64,000 nucleotides of DNA from Primorskyibacter flagellatus. GTDB lineage: Bacteria > Pseudomonadota > Alphaproteobacteria > Rhodobacterales > Rhodobacteraceae. The translations under genes were made by a program, and so were the position numbers. The notes beneath the pieces are model-generated. The model did not search any database. It was given only the letters and a program-made list of their open reading frames with translations, and had not been told where the DNA came from. Positions within the stretch are counted from its first letter, which is position 1. Every line of letters begins with the position of its first letter. This document shows positions 53,354 to 62,348 of the stretch, piece by piece. The stretch covers positions 1 through 64,000 of the forward strand of contig NZ_FWYD01000003.1 in NCBI RefSeq assembly GCF_900176485.1, given 5' to 3'.

Positions 53354-54661
53354 TCAGCTTTCGCGGAAGGCTTTCGCAAAATAATCGGCAAACGGTTTCA
53401 CCAGATAGGCCAGCGGGGTCCGGTCATCTGTGCGGATGAACGCCTCAACCGGCATGCCCGGGATCAAAACGGTCCCTTTTGGCAGGCGGTTGATTTCGCC
53501 TTCGCTCAGCACGATTTCCGCACGGTAATAGCTGGCCCGCGAATTTTCATCGGTGAACGCGTCGGCGGAAATCTGCGTGACGCGGCCGAACAATTCAGGT
53601 GTTTCGCGCTGATCCAGCGCCGAAAAGCGCAGGGACACGTTCTGCTCGACGAACAGCTTGTCGATATGGATCGTTTCAACCTGCGCCGCGATCACCAATG
53701 GCCGATCCTGAGGCACAATATACAGAACCGGGTCTGCGGCACGGATCACCGAACGTGGTGTGAAGACTTGCAAGCCGTAGATCACGCCGGACACGGGTGC
53801 CCGGATTTCCATCCGTGCCAGTTGTTCGACCAGCGCGCGTCGCTGCTCGGCCAACTCGCGTTCGCGGTACCCAAGATCCCGTAGAGTGGTGATAGCCTCT
53901 TCGCGGCGGCGCGTGGTAAGTTTCAGAATCTCGATCTCTGTCTCGGTAATTCGTCCGGCAGCCTGAGCTTTCTGAGCGGTCAGTTCTCCGACAGTGCCGG
54001 ATAGTCGCGCGCGTTCACGTTGAAGCGACAGGACGCGGGTTGCCTGCGCCAGACCGCGGTCCAGCAGGGACTGCTGATCTGCCAGTTCCTTTTCGATCAG
54101 AGAGACCTGTTCGGTCAGCGCGTCCTGCTGCGCGTCAATGCCGATGATCTGGTCGCTGATCTGATCGCGGCGTTTGCCAAGCTGTTCAACCTCTCGGGCG
54201 ATAGAGTCTCGCCGGGCGTCGAACAGTCTTTGCTGTCCCTGAACCAACTCGTTGATTTCTTCGTCCTCGGCGGCGCGTGCCAGTAACTCTTCGGGAAAGT
54301 CCAATGTGTCGCTTTCATCCCGCTCGGCGTCCAAGCGTGCGCGCCGTGCCATGAGTTCGAAAAGCTGACCCTCGATAATCGAGAGTTCCGATCTACGCAG
54401 GGTCGGGTCAAGGCGAATCAGAATGTCGCCCGCCGCGACCGTGTCGCCCTCGTCGACCAGAATTTCCTCGACCACACCACCATCGGGATGCTGGACGATC
54501 TGACGGTTCTGATCGACCTCGATTTGTCCCGGTGCGATGATCGCGCCGGAAATTTCTGTCGTGGCGGCCCAATAGCCGAAGCCACCCACCAACACCACAA
54601 GTGCAAGGATGCCAAGGAGCATGGGGCCTTTCAGAGGAAACTCATTCGAAGGTTTTTCCAT
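53354..54661 (-). CDS. HlyD-family type I secretion adaptor
   Basis: A 435-residue membrane fusion protein linking an inner-membrane ABC exporter to a TolC-like channel. One span near the N-terminus (MLLGILALVVLVGGFGYW) leads to a lipoyl half-motif (GVVEEILVDEGDTVAAGDIL), a long coiled coil rich in Glu, Arg, Gln and Leu (about residues 90-290) and a barrel with the second lipoyl half (MEIRAPVSGVIYGLQVFT). Its start adjoins the stop of the ATPase gene with no gap. Length is normal. The secreted substrate is unknown. Confidence 0.95.
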   Translation of the reverse strand: MEKPSNEFPLKGPMLLGILALVVLVGGFGYWAATTEISGAIIAPGQIEVDQNRQIVQHPDGGVVEEILVDEGDTVAAGDILIRLDPTLRRSELSIIEGQLFELMARRARLDAERDESDTLDFPEELLARAAEDEEINELVQGQQRLFDARRDSIAREVEQLGKRRDQISDQIIGIDAQQDALTEQVSLIEKELADQQSLLDRGLAQATRVLSLQRERARLSGTVGELTAQKAQAAGRITETEIEILKLTTRRREEAITTLRDLGYRERELAEQRRALVEQLARMEIRAPVSGVIYGLQVFTPRSVIRAADPVLYIVPQDRPLVIAAQVETIHIDKLFVEQNVSLRFSALDQRETPELFGRVTQISADAFTDENSRASYYRAEIVLSEGEINRLPKGTVLIPGMPVEAFIRTDDRTPLAYLVKPFADYFAKAFRES

Positions 54662-56395
54662 TTAGCGCACCCCTCCGGCGGTCCCGGCCTTCTGGATCTG
54701 TTGGTGGTTCTGCACCATGGCCTTCAAGACCTCCTCCTTGGGTCCAAAGGCCGCGCGGCTGCCGCCCTCCAGCATCAACAGCATATCGCATTCCTTGATG
54801 GCGGCTGGCCGGTGCGCCATGATCAGCACCGCCTTGCCCTGTTCCTTCATCTGGCGGATGGCGGAATTCAGCGCTTCAGAGCCTTCATTGTCGAGGTTGG
54901 AGTTGGGTTCGTCCAACACCAGAAGCACCGGGTTGCCATACATCGCACGCGCCAGACCGATGCGCTGGATCTGACCGCCTGACAGGCGACCGCCATTCGC
55001 GGAAACACGGGTGTCATAGCCATCGGGCAGTTTCAGGATCATCTCATGTGCGGCGGCTTTCTTGGCGGCCTCGACGACCTTTTCACTGTCAGGCTGCATC
55101 GACAGCCGCGCGATATTCTCTGCGATGGTGCCATCAAATAACGTCACGCGTTGTGGCAGATAGCCAATATGCTGCCCAAGAGTGTCGGCACCGTATTGAT
55201 CCAGCGTCGCACCGTCGAGCCGGATCTTCCCGCCCGCTGGCCGCCACACGCCCGTCAGCGCGCGTGCCAGCGTGGATTTGCCGGCACCAGAGGGGCCGAT
55301 GACGCCCACGGCCTGTCCAGGATTGACGTTGAAGCTGATCAGACGCAGTGACGCCTGTTGTTCACCCGGCGGCACGACGGTGATCTGCTGGATGTCCAGT
55401 TTCGCACGCGGCTGCGGCAATTGTGTGCGCGGCGCTTCGGCCGGGACTTCTGTCAGCAGTTGGGCGAGGTTGTCCCAGCCCTTGCGGGCGCGCTGCACAA
55501 GTTGCCATTGCCCGATGGCCATTTCGATGGGTGCCAGCGCCCGACCCATCAGGATTGACCCCGCGATCATCGCGCCCGGCGTCAATTCGCCTTTCAGCAC
55601 CAGATAGGCACCAAGCCCCAGCATCGCCGACTGCAAGAACAGACGGAATGTCTTGGTCATCGAGCTGAACGTGCCCAACAGGTCGGCGGATTTGATCTGA
55701 CCCTTGAGCGAGGCATCCCGCGCCACCTGCCAGCGCCGGAACGCCGCACCGCGCATGCCCATGGATTGGACCATCTCGGATTCGTTGCGGATCTGGTCAG
55801 AGATCGTCTCGGCCTGATGCACGGCGATGTTCGATTTCATCGTCGGATTGCGGGTGGTCATCTGGTTGACCACCGTGACAAGGATCAGAACCAGTCCGCC
55901 GCCGATGGCGAGATAGCCAAGCCACGGGTGGAAAATCATGATCCCCACCAGAAAGAACGGCGTCCAGGGAATATCGAAAACGGCCATCAGAACCGGAGAG
56001 GCCATCAGGCGCTGCACCGATTCCAGATCGCGCAGCCCGGTTGCGGCCAGCTCGTCCGGCATCACGGCAGAGCGCCGCACCACGGCGTCGAACACGCGCA
56101 GATCAAGCCGCGACTGGAACCGCGCGGCGACCCGGCCCATGATCCGACCCCGGGTGTAATCGAGAATCCCCATCATGCCGTAGAGAAACGCGACCAGCAC
56201 CGACAGGGCGATCAGCGTCGCAACGGACCGGCTGCCCAGTACCCGGTCATAGGTCTGGAGCATGTAAATCGGCCCGGTCAGCATCAAAAGGTTCACAAAA
56301 AAGCTGAAAATCGCCACGAACCAATAGTAGATGCGGCTCTCGCGTCGGGCGGCCTTGAGCTCTTCCAGCCCTGAGTCATTTCGATTTCTTGTCAT
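54662..56395 (-). CDS. type I secretion system permease/ATPase (PrtD-like)
   Basis: A 577-residue ABC exporter. About six membrane spans in the first 300 residues lead to the ATPase: Walker A GPSGAGKSTLARAL, signature LSGGQIQRIGLARAMYG, and Walker B VLLVLDEPNSNLD. It lacks the C39 peptidase-like N-domain, as in the PrtD group. ATG 56395 is chosen over a TTG at 56419. It pairs with the HlyD-like gene. RTX or Hint-type proteins are usual substrates in this order; none is adjacent, but a Hint protein lies at 430-1770. Confidence 0.95.
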   Translation of the reverse strand: MTRNRNDSGLEELKAARRESRIYYWFVAIFSFFVNLLMLTGPIYMLQTYDRVLGSRSVATLIALSVLVAFLYGMMGILDYTRGRIMGRVAARFQSRLDLRVFDAVVRRSAVMPDELAATGLRDLESVQRLMASPVLMAVFDIPWTPFFLVGIMIFHPWLGYLAIGGGLVLILVTVVNQMTTRNPTMKSNIAVHQAETISDQIRNESEMVQSMGMRGAAFRRWQVARDASLKGQIKSADLLGTFSSMTKTFRLFLQSAMLGLGAYLVLKGELTPGAMIAGSILMGRALAPIEMAIGQWQLVQRARKGWDNLAQLLTEVPAEAPRTQLPQPRAKLDIQQITVVPPGEQQASLRLISFNVNPGQAVGVIGPSGAGKSTLARALTGVWRPAGGKIRLDGATLDQYGADTLGQHIGYLPQRVTLFDGTIAENIARLSMQPDSEKVVEAAKKAAAHEMILKLPDGYDTRVSANGGRLSGGQIQRIGLARAMYGNPVLLVLDEPNSNLDNEGSEALNSAIRQMKEQGKAVLIMAHRPAAIKECDMLLMLEGGSRAAFGPKEEVLKAMVQNHQQIQKAGTAGGVR

Positions 56396-56580
56396 CTGCG
56401 AGTTTCCGCTCGTCCACAAATAGGTTAGGTGTTGGATACGACACAGGTCATTAAGTTATCGTCAATGTAGCCATTCTGCCACAAATGCCTGTGGTGAAAT
56501 AGAATCGGTTGGGCAATGAGGTCAGCCTACATAAGTAAGGACCGCAAGACAGGTCATGAATTCCAGACTCGGGTTAACAC

Positions 56581-57345
56581 ATGAACATTCTTCGTATCTT
56601 ACCGCTCTTCGCTCTTGGTTTTCTTGTCGCATGTTCCGTGCCGGGGCCGGGTGCCGCGCCAGACGGAATGCATGATCCGCATGAAGCGTCGAACCGACAG
56701 GTACATGAATTCAACCAGAACATCGATAAGCGGTTTTTCGGCGGCGGAAAAGAACGCGCCCCGGCCAAGCCCAACGCGTTCCGTGATGGTGTGCAAGACA
56801 ACGTGACCAATTTTGCCGGGAATTTTGCGACGCCAGGTTATGTGGTCAATCAGGTTATGCAGGGCGATCTGGGGGGGGCGACGCGCAACACCTTCCGCTT
56901 TGCCGTGAACTCGACGCTGGGCTTTGCTGGGCTGATGGATATTGCGTCAGATCTTGGCGTCGCCGAGGACGAGACCGATTTCGGTGAAACATTGCATGTC
57001 TGGGGTGCGCCCGAGGGTGCCTATCAGGTGTTGCCCATCATCGGCCCGTCGACAGAGCGCGATACAGCAGGTCGGGTGGTCGATCTGTTCACCAACCCGC
57101 TGGGCTATGTTCTGGACAAGCCAGAGCGATACTCAGGCACGGTTGCCAAGCTGGTCTCGCGGGCGGGCAAGCGTCGGCAATACGGCGCGACCGTGGATTC
57201 GGTGCTGCACGATAGCGCGGACAGCTACGCACAGACCCGAATCATCTACCTTCAGAACCGTCGATTTGAATTGGGTCAGGACGTGCCCGGTGGTGGCGTG
57301 GACCCCTATGTAGAGCTTTACGGGAGTGATGATGTTTCACAATGA
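56581..57345 (+). CDS. mlaA: MlaA/VacJ-family lipoprotein
   Basis: A 254-residue outer-membrane lipoprotein that removes phospholipids from the outer leaflet as part of the Mla system. The lipobox is LGFLVACS with lipidated Cys about residue 19. The family core is VHEFNQNIDKRFFGG, NFAGNFATPGYVVNQVMQG and FRFAVNSTLGFAGLMDIASD. Length is typical. mlaC follows with a 14-bp overlap, so lipid transport genes are paired; the MlaFEDB inner-membrane parts are not in the window. Divergent from the type I secretion operon. Confidence 0.93.
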   Translation: MNILRILPLFALGFLVACSVPGPGAAPDGMHDPHEASNRQVHEFNQNIDKRFFGGGKERAPAKPNAFRDGVQDNVTNFAGNFATPGYVVNQVMQGDLGGATRNTFRFAVNSTLGFAGLMDIASDLGVAEDETDFGETLHVWGAPEGAYQVLPIIGPSTERDTAGRVVDLFTNPLGYVLDKPERYSGTVAKLVSRAGKRRQYGATVDSVLHDSADSYAQTRIIYLQNRRFELGQDVPGGGVDPYVELYGSDDVSQ

Positions 57346-57937
57346 AAGGATGAATCGCCGCAATCTGTTGGGAGGCCTCGCGGCCGGGGTGATGCTGCTG
57401 CCTGTTCCGGCGCTGTCATTGACAGATGCAGGTGCGCGGCGACTGGTTGACAGTCTTGTGGGCGAAATCAACCGGGTTATCGGCTCTGGCCAATCCGAAA
57501 ACGCGATGATCCGCGCATTTGAACGCATTTTTGATCGCTATGCCGATGTTCCGACGATCGCCCGCTATGCGCTGGGTGTCGATGCACGAAGCGCCAGTGC
57601 GGCGCAGATGCGCAGCTTTACCGATGCATTTAAAGGCTACATCGCGCGGAAATACGGCAAGCGGTTTCGGGAATTTGTCGGCGGCCGGATCGAGGTTGAA
57701 GGCGTGTTCGTCGAGAAAACCTATCACGTCGTCCGCTCGACGGCCTTTCTGCGCGGAGAGGCACCGTTCATCATTGATTTCATGGTTTCGGACCGGTCAG
57801 GACGCGACCTGTTCTTCAATATGAAGGTCGAGGGCGTGAACATGTTGTTGACCGAGCGCACAGAGATCGGGGCGATGCTGGACCGCCGTCGCGGCGACAT
57901 TGACGCCATGACCGCAGATCTGAAACGGGCCGGTTAA
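57332..57937 (+). CDS. mlaC: MlaC/Ttg2D-family periplasmic phospholipid carrier
   Basis: A protein of about 201 residues. Its leader MNRRNLLGGLAAGVMLLPVPA looks like a Tat or Sec signal. The body has the MlaC fold: VDSLVGEINRVIGSGQSE, IFDRYADVPTIARYALGV and FTDAFKGYIARKYGKRFREF, ending with the hydrophobic-pocket strand FFNMKVEGVNMLLTERTEI. ATG 57332 has GGGAG five bases upstream; starts at 57329 and 57350 are alternatives. It overlaps mlaA, and the pair should act in one lipid shuttle. Confidence 0.92.
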   Translation: MFHNERMNRRNLLGGLAAGVMLLPVPALSLTDAGARRLVDSLVGEINRVIGSGQSENAMIRAFERIFDRYADVPTIARYALGVDARSASAAQMRSFTDAFKGYIARKYGKRFREFVGGRIEVEGVFVEKTYHVVRSTAFLRGEAPFIIDFMVSDRSGRDLFFNMKVEGVNMLLTERTEIGAMLDRRRGDIDAMTADLKRAG

Positions 57938-58088
57938 AGCAGCGCGCAATCGGGTTGAGGCGGCTGCCGCCCGTCCGACCCGACTGCTTCTGTCGGGCCG
58001 TCAGACAGGCGGGACCGCCGCATCGGACAACCATCAGACTTTCCCACCGGCGGCGTTGTGATTCCGAAAAAGCCGCCGAGCTTCCGCC

Positions 58089-60257
58089 TTAGTTGCCGCC
58101 AAGCAGGTCCTGGAGCAACTGTTGCAACACGGTCGGTCGACGCTGTTGCTGCTGCGGCTGCGGGGCCGGTTGGGGCGCAGGTGCGGCGCGGGGTGGTTCC
58201 GGGATGATCATCGGCAGCGGGCGGGCGGGCAGGCCTGCATGGACACGCTCCATCGTTTCGCGCCAGATCTCGGCGGGCAGACCGCCACCGGTCACGCCGG
58301 TCAGCGGCGTGTTGTCGTCATAGCCCATCCAGACGCCAGCGACATAATCTGCGGTGAAACCCACAAACCACGCATCGCGCGCCGCTTGGGTTGTGCCGGT
58401 CTTGCCAGCAGCCTGCCGCCCCTCAAGACGGGCGCGCCGCCCAGAGCCTTCGCTGACGACCTTTTCCATCATGAAGATCAACTGCTTGGCCGCATCCTCG
58501 CGGATCACACGCTCACCAATGCCGCCGCCGCTGTCCATCAGCGTCTCGGTCTCGCCTTGCAGGCGCAATTCAACCAACCCGTACGGCGTCACCGACGATC
58601 CGCCGTTCAGGATGCCCGCATAGGCACCGGTCATTTCCAGCAAGGTGGATTCCGATGACCCAAGCGCCATGGCCGGAGTGTTGGCGATATTGTTGCCGAA
58701 ACCAAAATCCTCGGCCACGCGGATCACCAGATCGCGCCCGACGCTTTCCGAGATCTTCACAGCGGGGATATTGAGCGAATTTTTCAGCGCTTCGATCAGT
58801 GTCACGCGGCCCTTGAAGGTTTTCGTGTAATTCTGCGGCGACCATTTGCCGGAGCCGGGAATGTCGAGGGTCAATGGCTCGTCCACCACCGTGTCATAGG
58901 GGCTGTAGCCCAATTCCAGTGCCGTGGCGTAGATAAAGGGCTTGAAGGCCGATCCGACCTGCCGCAGCGCCTGTGTTGCGCGGTTGAAGGCACCTGTGAC
59001 ACGGATCTTGCGGCCACCGACCATGGCACGCACCGCCCCGTCCGAGGACATGACCACGATCGCCGCCTGCGCCTTGGATCCTTCGCGCACCTTTTCGGAG
59101 AAAATAGCGACCATCGCATCCTCCGCTGCTTTTTGCAGGCGCTGGTCCAGCGTGGTGCGGATAATGACATCTTCGGACGTCTTGCGGGTAAAGAACTCCG
59201 GTCCGGAATCCATCACCCAGTCGGCAAAATAGCCACCGGCCTTGGCTTCTGCGGCTTCGGACAGGACCGCAGGATTGGCGCGGGCGCGGTCCGCCTCTTC
59301 CGGGGTCAGGTAGCCTTGTTCCTGCATGAGGCCTAGCACGACGCCTGCGCGGTTTTGCGACCGTTCAAGGTTGTTTGTCGGCGACAGCGTGGTGGGGGCG
59401 GTCAAAAGACCCGCGATCATCGCCGCTTCGGACGCGTTCAGCGCCGAAGCGGGCTTGCCGAAATACCGCTGTGACGCGGCTTCGGCCCCGTAGGCCCCAC
59501 CGCCCAGATAGGCGCGGTTGAGGTAGATCGACAGGATCTCGTCCTTGGTGAACTTAACCTCCATCGCCAACGCGTAGATTGCTTCCTTGAGCTTGCGCGT
59601 CAGCGATCCGCGGCGGCAATCCTGCACATATTCGGCCTCGTTCTTCCATTGGGTGGAATCGTATTCGACGCCGAGGCACAGCAGTTTGGCTGTTTGCTGC
59701 GACAGCGTTGACCCACCATGCCCGGACAGCGGACCGCGGCCTTCGCTCAGGTTGATGCGGACGGCACCGGCAATGCCGCGCGGGTCGATGCCCGGATGCC
59801 AGTAGAACCGCTTGTCTTCGGTCGCGACGACGGCATTCTTGAGATGCGGCGAAACGCTGTCAGCCGTCACAACCCCGCCAAACTGGTCGCCACGCCACGC
59901 AAAGACGTCGCCGTTACGGTCCATTAGTGTGACAGAGCCCCGCGCCCGCCCGTCCAGCAGGGCGTCTATGTCGGGCAGCTTAGTATAGAAATAGCCTACG
60001 GACAGCGCCAGCAGAAGCACCACCACAATCCCGATGCGGAAGGTCAATCGCCAGAACAGACGCCATATCCAGGCGAATATGCCGATGACAAAAGCGACAA
60101 TCGGATTGCGACGGCGGGTGGACGTCCGTTTTCTGACGGTCTTTTTCGATGCAGTCTTGCGGCGCACGGGTTTCTTGCCCGCCTTGGCGGGTGCCCGTGA
60201 CTTTGAATAGCGGCGGTCCGCCACAAGACGTCCGCGTCCCTTGCCTGAATCACTCAT
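58089..60257 (-). CDS. mrcA: penicillin-binding protein 1A family, bifunctional
   Basis: A 722-residue cell-wall synthase. A basic N-terminus (RRKTASKKTVRKRTSTRRR) and one span (about residues 67-88) precede the GT51 domain: VATEDKRFYWHPGID and GGSTLSQQTAKLLCLG, then the linker. The transpeptidase domain has SxxK (GSAFKPFIYATAL), SxN (NSLNIPAVKISE) and KTG (AAGKTGTTQAARDA). The C-terminal tail is Pro/Gln-rich (PEPPRAAPAPQPAPQPQ). Length is typical. It converges on mlaC. Confidence 0.96.
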   Translation of the reverse strand: MSDSGKGRGRLVADRRYSKSRAPAKAGKKPVRRKTASKKTVRKRTSTRRRNPIVAFVIGIFAWIWRLFWRLTFRIGIVVVLLLALSVGYFYTKLPDIDALLDGRARGSVTLMDRNGDVFAWRGDQFGGVVTADSVSPHLKNAVVATEDKRFYWHPGIDPRGIAGAVRINLSEGRGPLSGHGGSTLSQQTAKLLCLGVEYDSTQWKNEAEYVQDCRRGSLTRKLKEAIYALAMEVKFTKDEILSIYLNRAYLGGGAYGAEAASQRYFGKPASALNASEAAMIAGLLTAPTTLSPTNNLERSQNRAGVVLGLMQEQGYLTPEEADRARANPAVLSEAAEAKAGGYFADWVMDSGPEFFTRKTSEDVIIRTTLDQRLQKAAEDAMVAIFSEKVREGSKAQAAIVVMSSDGAVRAMVGGRKIRVTGAFNRATQALRQVGSAFKPFIYATALELGYSPYDTVVDEPLTLDIPGSGKWSPQNYTKTFKGRVTLIEALKNSLNIPAVKISESVGRDLVIRVAEDFGFGNNIANTPAMALGSSESTLLEMTGAYAGILNGGSSVTPYGLVELRLQGETETLMDSGGGIGERVIREDAAKQLIFMMEKVVSEGSGRRARLEGRQAAGKTGTTQAARDAWFVGFTADYVAGVWMGYDDNTPLTGVTGGGLPAEIWRETMERVHAGLPARPLPMIIPEPPRAAPAPQPAPQPQQQQRRPTVLQQLLQDLLGGN

Positions 60258-60376
60258 TACTTGCTCTGCCCGGCATTGTTGTTTTCGGCCACATTACCCC
60301 TATCCGTCCGCAATGTTGACTGCAAACCCGACGCTCATCACATTTCAATGGCGCGCAAAAAGTAGGCATTTGAGGA

Positions 60377-60399
60377 TATGCGCCTAAAAATTACGCATA
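60377..60399. promoter_or_regulatory. dyad in the glnK leader
   Basis: Arms TATGCG (60377-60382) and CGCATA (60394-60399) with an 11-nt A+T-rich spacer, 114 bp before the glnK GTG. It might be a regulator site; it does not match the NtrC consensus. I saw no sigma-54 GG-N10-GC motif at a good place. Confidence 0.3.
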
Positions 60400-60478
60400 T
60401 ATTGCGAAATTTAACGCGGCCATCACGGCACATTCTTTCAAATCCCATGCTCCATCCGCCCTTCTGCAAATGCAAAGA

Positions 60479-60493
60479 CGGGGTTCTGCCCCG
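60479..60493 (+). repeat. short hairpin just before the glnK start
   Basis: Arms CGGGG and CCCCG with a TTCTG loop, ending 19 bp before the GTG at 60513 and just upstream of the GAAAGGGAAA ribosome site. It may affect translation initiation. Confidence 0.3.
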
Positions 60494-60512
60494 ATAACCG
60501 AAAGGGAAACGG

Positions 60513-60851
60513 GTGAAACTCATCATTGCAACGATCAAGCCGTTCAAGCTGGAGGAGGTCCGCGAGGCGCTGACCTCTATCGGGGTGCGCGGCATGATGG
60601 TGAACGAAATCAAAGGCTTTGGCGCACAGTCGGGGCACACGGAAATCTATCGTGGGGCGGAATACGCGGTGAACTTCGTGCCCAAGATCAAGCTCGAAAT
60701 CGTCGTCGCGGCGGCAATGGTCGATCAGGTGGTCGAGACCATCACCAGAACCGCACAGACCCGCAAGATCGGCGACGGCAAGATTTTCGTACTGGATGTG
60801 GAACAGGCCGTGCGCGTGCGTACCGGCGAAATGAACGAGGACGCCCTTTAA
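60513..60851 (+). CDS. glnK: PII signal-transduction protein
   Basis: A 112-residue nitrogen sensor that binds ATP/ADP and 2-oxoglutarate and blocks the ammonium channel when nitrogen is plentiful. The T-loop carries Tyr51 (RGAEYAVNF), the uridylylation site in proteobacteria. The B-loop reads TAQTRKIGDGKIFV. The start is GTG 60513, with AAAGGGAAA upstream. It lies 30 bp upstream of amt, the usual GlnK-AmtB pairing, so it is named glnK rather than glnB. Confidence 0.96.
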   Translation: MKLIIATIKPFKLEEVREALTSIGVRGMMVNEIKGFGAQSGHTEIYRGAEYAVNFVPKIKLEIVVAAAMVDQVVETITRTAQTRKIGDGKIFVLDVEQAVRVRTGEMNEDAL

Positions 60852-60881
60852 GGGCCGCCCGAGACAAAGGGAAACGAATAC

Positions 60882-62216
60882 ATGAAGCTTCTGAAAACAC
60901 TTGCCCCGGCTGCCGCGCTGATTGCGCTGCCCAGTCTCGGCCTCGCGCAGGAAGCCGAGGCCGCCGCGCCCGGGTTCGACGAGATCGGCCCGTATATCAT
61001 GACCACCCTGCTGTTCTGCATGGCAGGCTTTCTAGTGTTCTTCATGGCCGCTGGTTTTGCCATGCTTGAAGGTGGGCTAGTGCGTTCCAAGAACGTCACC
61101 ATGCAGATGACCAAGAATATCGCGCTCTATTCCATCGCTGCGATCATGTACTGGCTTATCGGTTTCAACCTCATGTATCCGGGTGATGCGTGGATCATGC
61201 CCGGCTGGGTCGGGCCGCTCTTCGTTCCGACCAGTCTGGATCCGGTCGGTGTGGCCGCCGCAGACGCTGCGTTGGACTATGCGTCGATCGGTTCGGACTT
61301 CTTCTTCCAGCTGGTGTTCGTTGCGGCAACCGCGTCGATCGTATCGGGTGCCTTGGCCGAGCGTATCAAACTTTGGCCGTTTCTGGTGTTCGTCATTCTG
61401 CTGACCGGCGTCATGTATCCGATTTCCGGTTCCTGGCAGTGGGGCGGCGGTTGGCTGTCCGAGATGGGCTTCTCTGACTTTGCCGGTTCCACCGTTGTGC
61501 ACTCTGTCGGCGGCTGGGCCGCTCTGGCAGGTGCCATCGTTCTTGGTCCCCGTATCGGCAAATATGCCAAGGATGGCCGAGTCACACCGCTTCCGGGTTC
61601 CAACCTTGCATTGGCCACTCTGGGTACATTCATCCTGTGGCTGGGTTGGTTCGGCTTCAATGGCGGCTCGCAGCTGGCAATGGGCACTGTGGGTGACGTG
61701 TCTGATGTATCGCGCATTTTCGCCAACACCAACATGGCTGCTGCGGCCGGTGCCGTTACCACGCTCATCCTGACGCAAGTGCTGTACAAGAAGCCTGACC
61801 TCACCATGGTTCTGAACGGTGCCTTGGCTGGCCTGGTTTCCATCACTGCGGAACCGCTCGCCCCATCCCTGTTCGGGGCGCTGTGGATCGGTGCAATTGG
61901 TGGTGTAATCGTCGTCTTCGCCGTTCCGATGCTCGACAAGTTCAAGATCGATGACGTGGTTGGTGCCGTGCCGGTCCACCTGTTCGCAGGTATCTGGGGC
62001 ACGATCGCAGTCGTGTTCTACAACGATGATGCGAGCATCGTCACCCAGATCGTCGGTATCGTCTCTTATGGGATATTCACCTTCGGGGCGTCGCTGATCC
62101 TGTGGATGATCCTGAAAATGGCCTTGGGCATTCGTGTCAGCGAAGAAGACGAAATCAACGGGCTCGACATGGCCGAGTTGGGGATGGAGGCCTATCCCGA
62201 ATTCTCCAAGGGCTGA
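60882..62216 (+). CDS. amt: ammonium transporter
   Basis: A 444-residue channel that lets ammonium into the cell. A cleavable signal (MKLLKTLAPAAALIALPSLGLA) is followed by eleven spans. Family hallmarks: FCMAGFLVFFMAAGFAMLEGG near the start, GFSDFAGSTVVHSVGGWAALAG with the pore His, FILWLGWFGFNGGSQLA, and the second pore His in AVPVHLFAGIWGTIAV. Length is typical. It is co-transcribed with glnK; a TTCG-loop terminator lies 34 bp after the stop. Confidence 0.97.
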   Translation: MKLLKTLAPAAALIALPSLGLAQEAEAAAPGFDEIGPYIMTTLLFCMAGFLVFFMAAGFAMLEGGLVRSKNVTMQMTKNIALYSIAAIMYWLIGFNLMYPGDAWIMPGWVGPLFVPTSLDPVGVAAADAALDYASIGSDFFFQLVFVAATASIVSGALAERIKLWPFLVFVILLTGVMYPISGSWQWGGGWLSEMGFSDFAGSTVVHSVGGWAALAGAIVLGPRIGKYAKDGRVTPLPGSNLALATLGTFILWLGWFGFNGGSQLAMGTVGDVSDVSRIFANTNMAAAAGAVTTLILTQVLYKKPDLTMVLNGALAGLVSITAEPLAPSLFGALWIGAIGGVIVVFAVPMLDKFKIDDVVGAVPVHLFAGIWGTIAVVFYNDDASIVTQIVGIVSYGIFTFGASLILWMILKMALGIRVSEEDEINGLDMAELGMEAYPEFSKG

Positions 62217-62250
62217 ATGCGTCCTCCGACCAGCTCCAAAAAAATCTTGT

Positions 62251-62276
62251 GTCCGGGCATTCGTGCCCGGACTTTT
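62251..62276 (+). terminator. intrinsic terminator after amt
   Basis: Stem GTCCGGGCA/TGCCCGGAC (62251-62259 and 62264-62272) with a TTCG tetraloop, followed by TTTT. A textbook intrinsic terminator that separates amt from mutL. Confidence 0.93.
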
Positions 62277-62348
62277 CGATATCCGGACATGCGGTCGGGT
62301 GGCGATCCAGCGTTTCAGAATCACCAGGCTCATGCTAGGACTTGTGGC

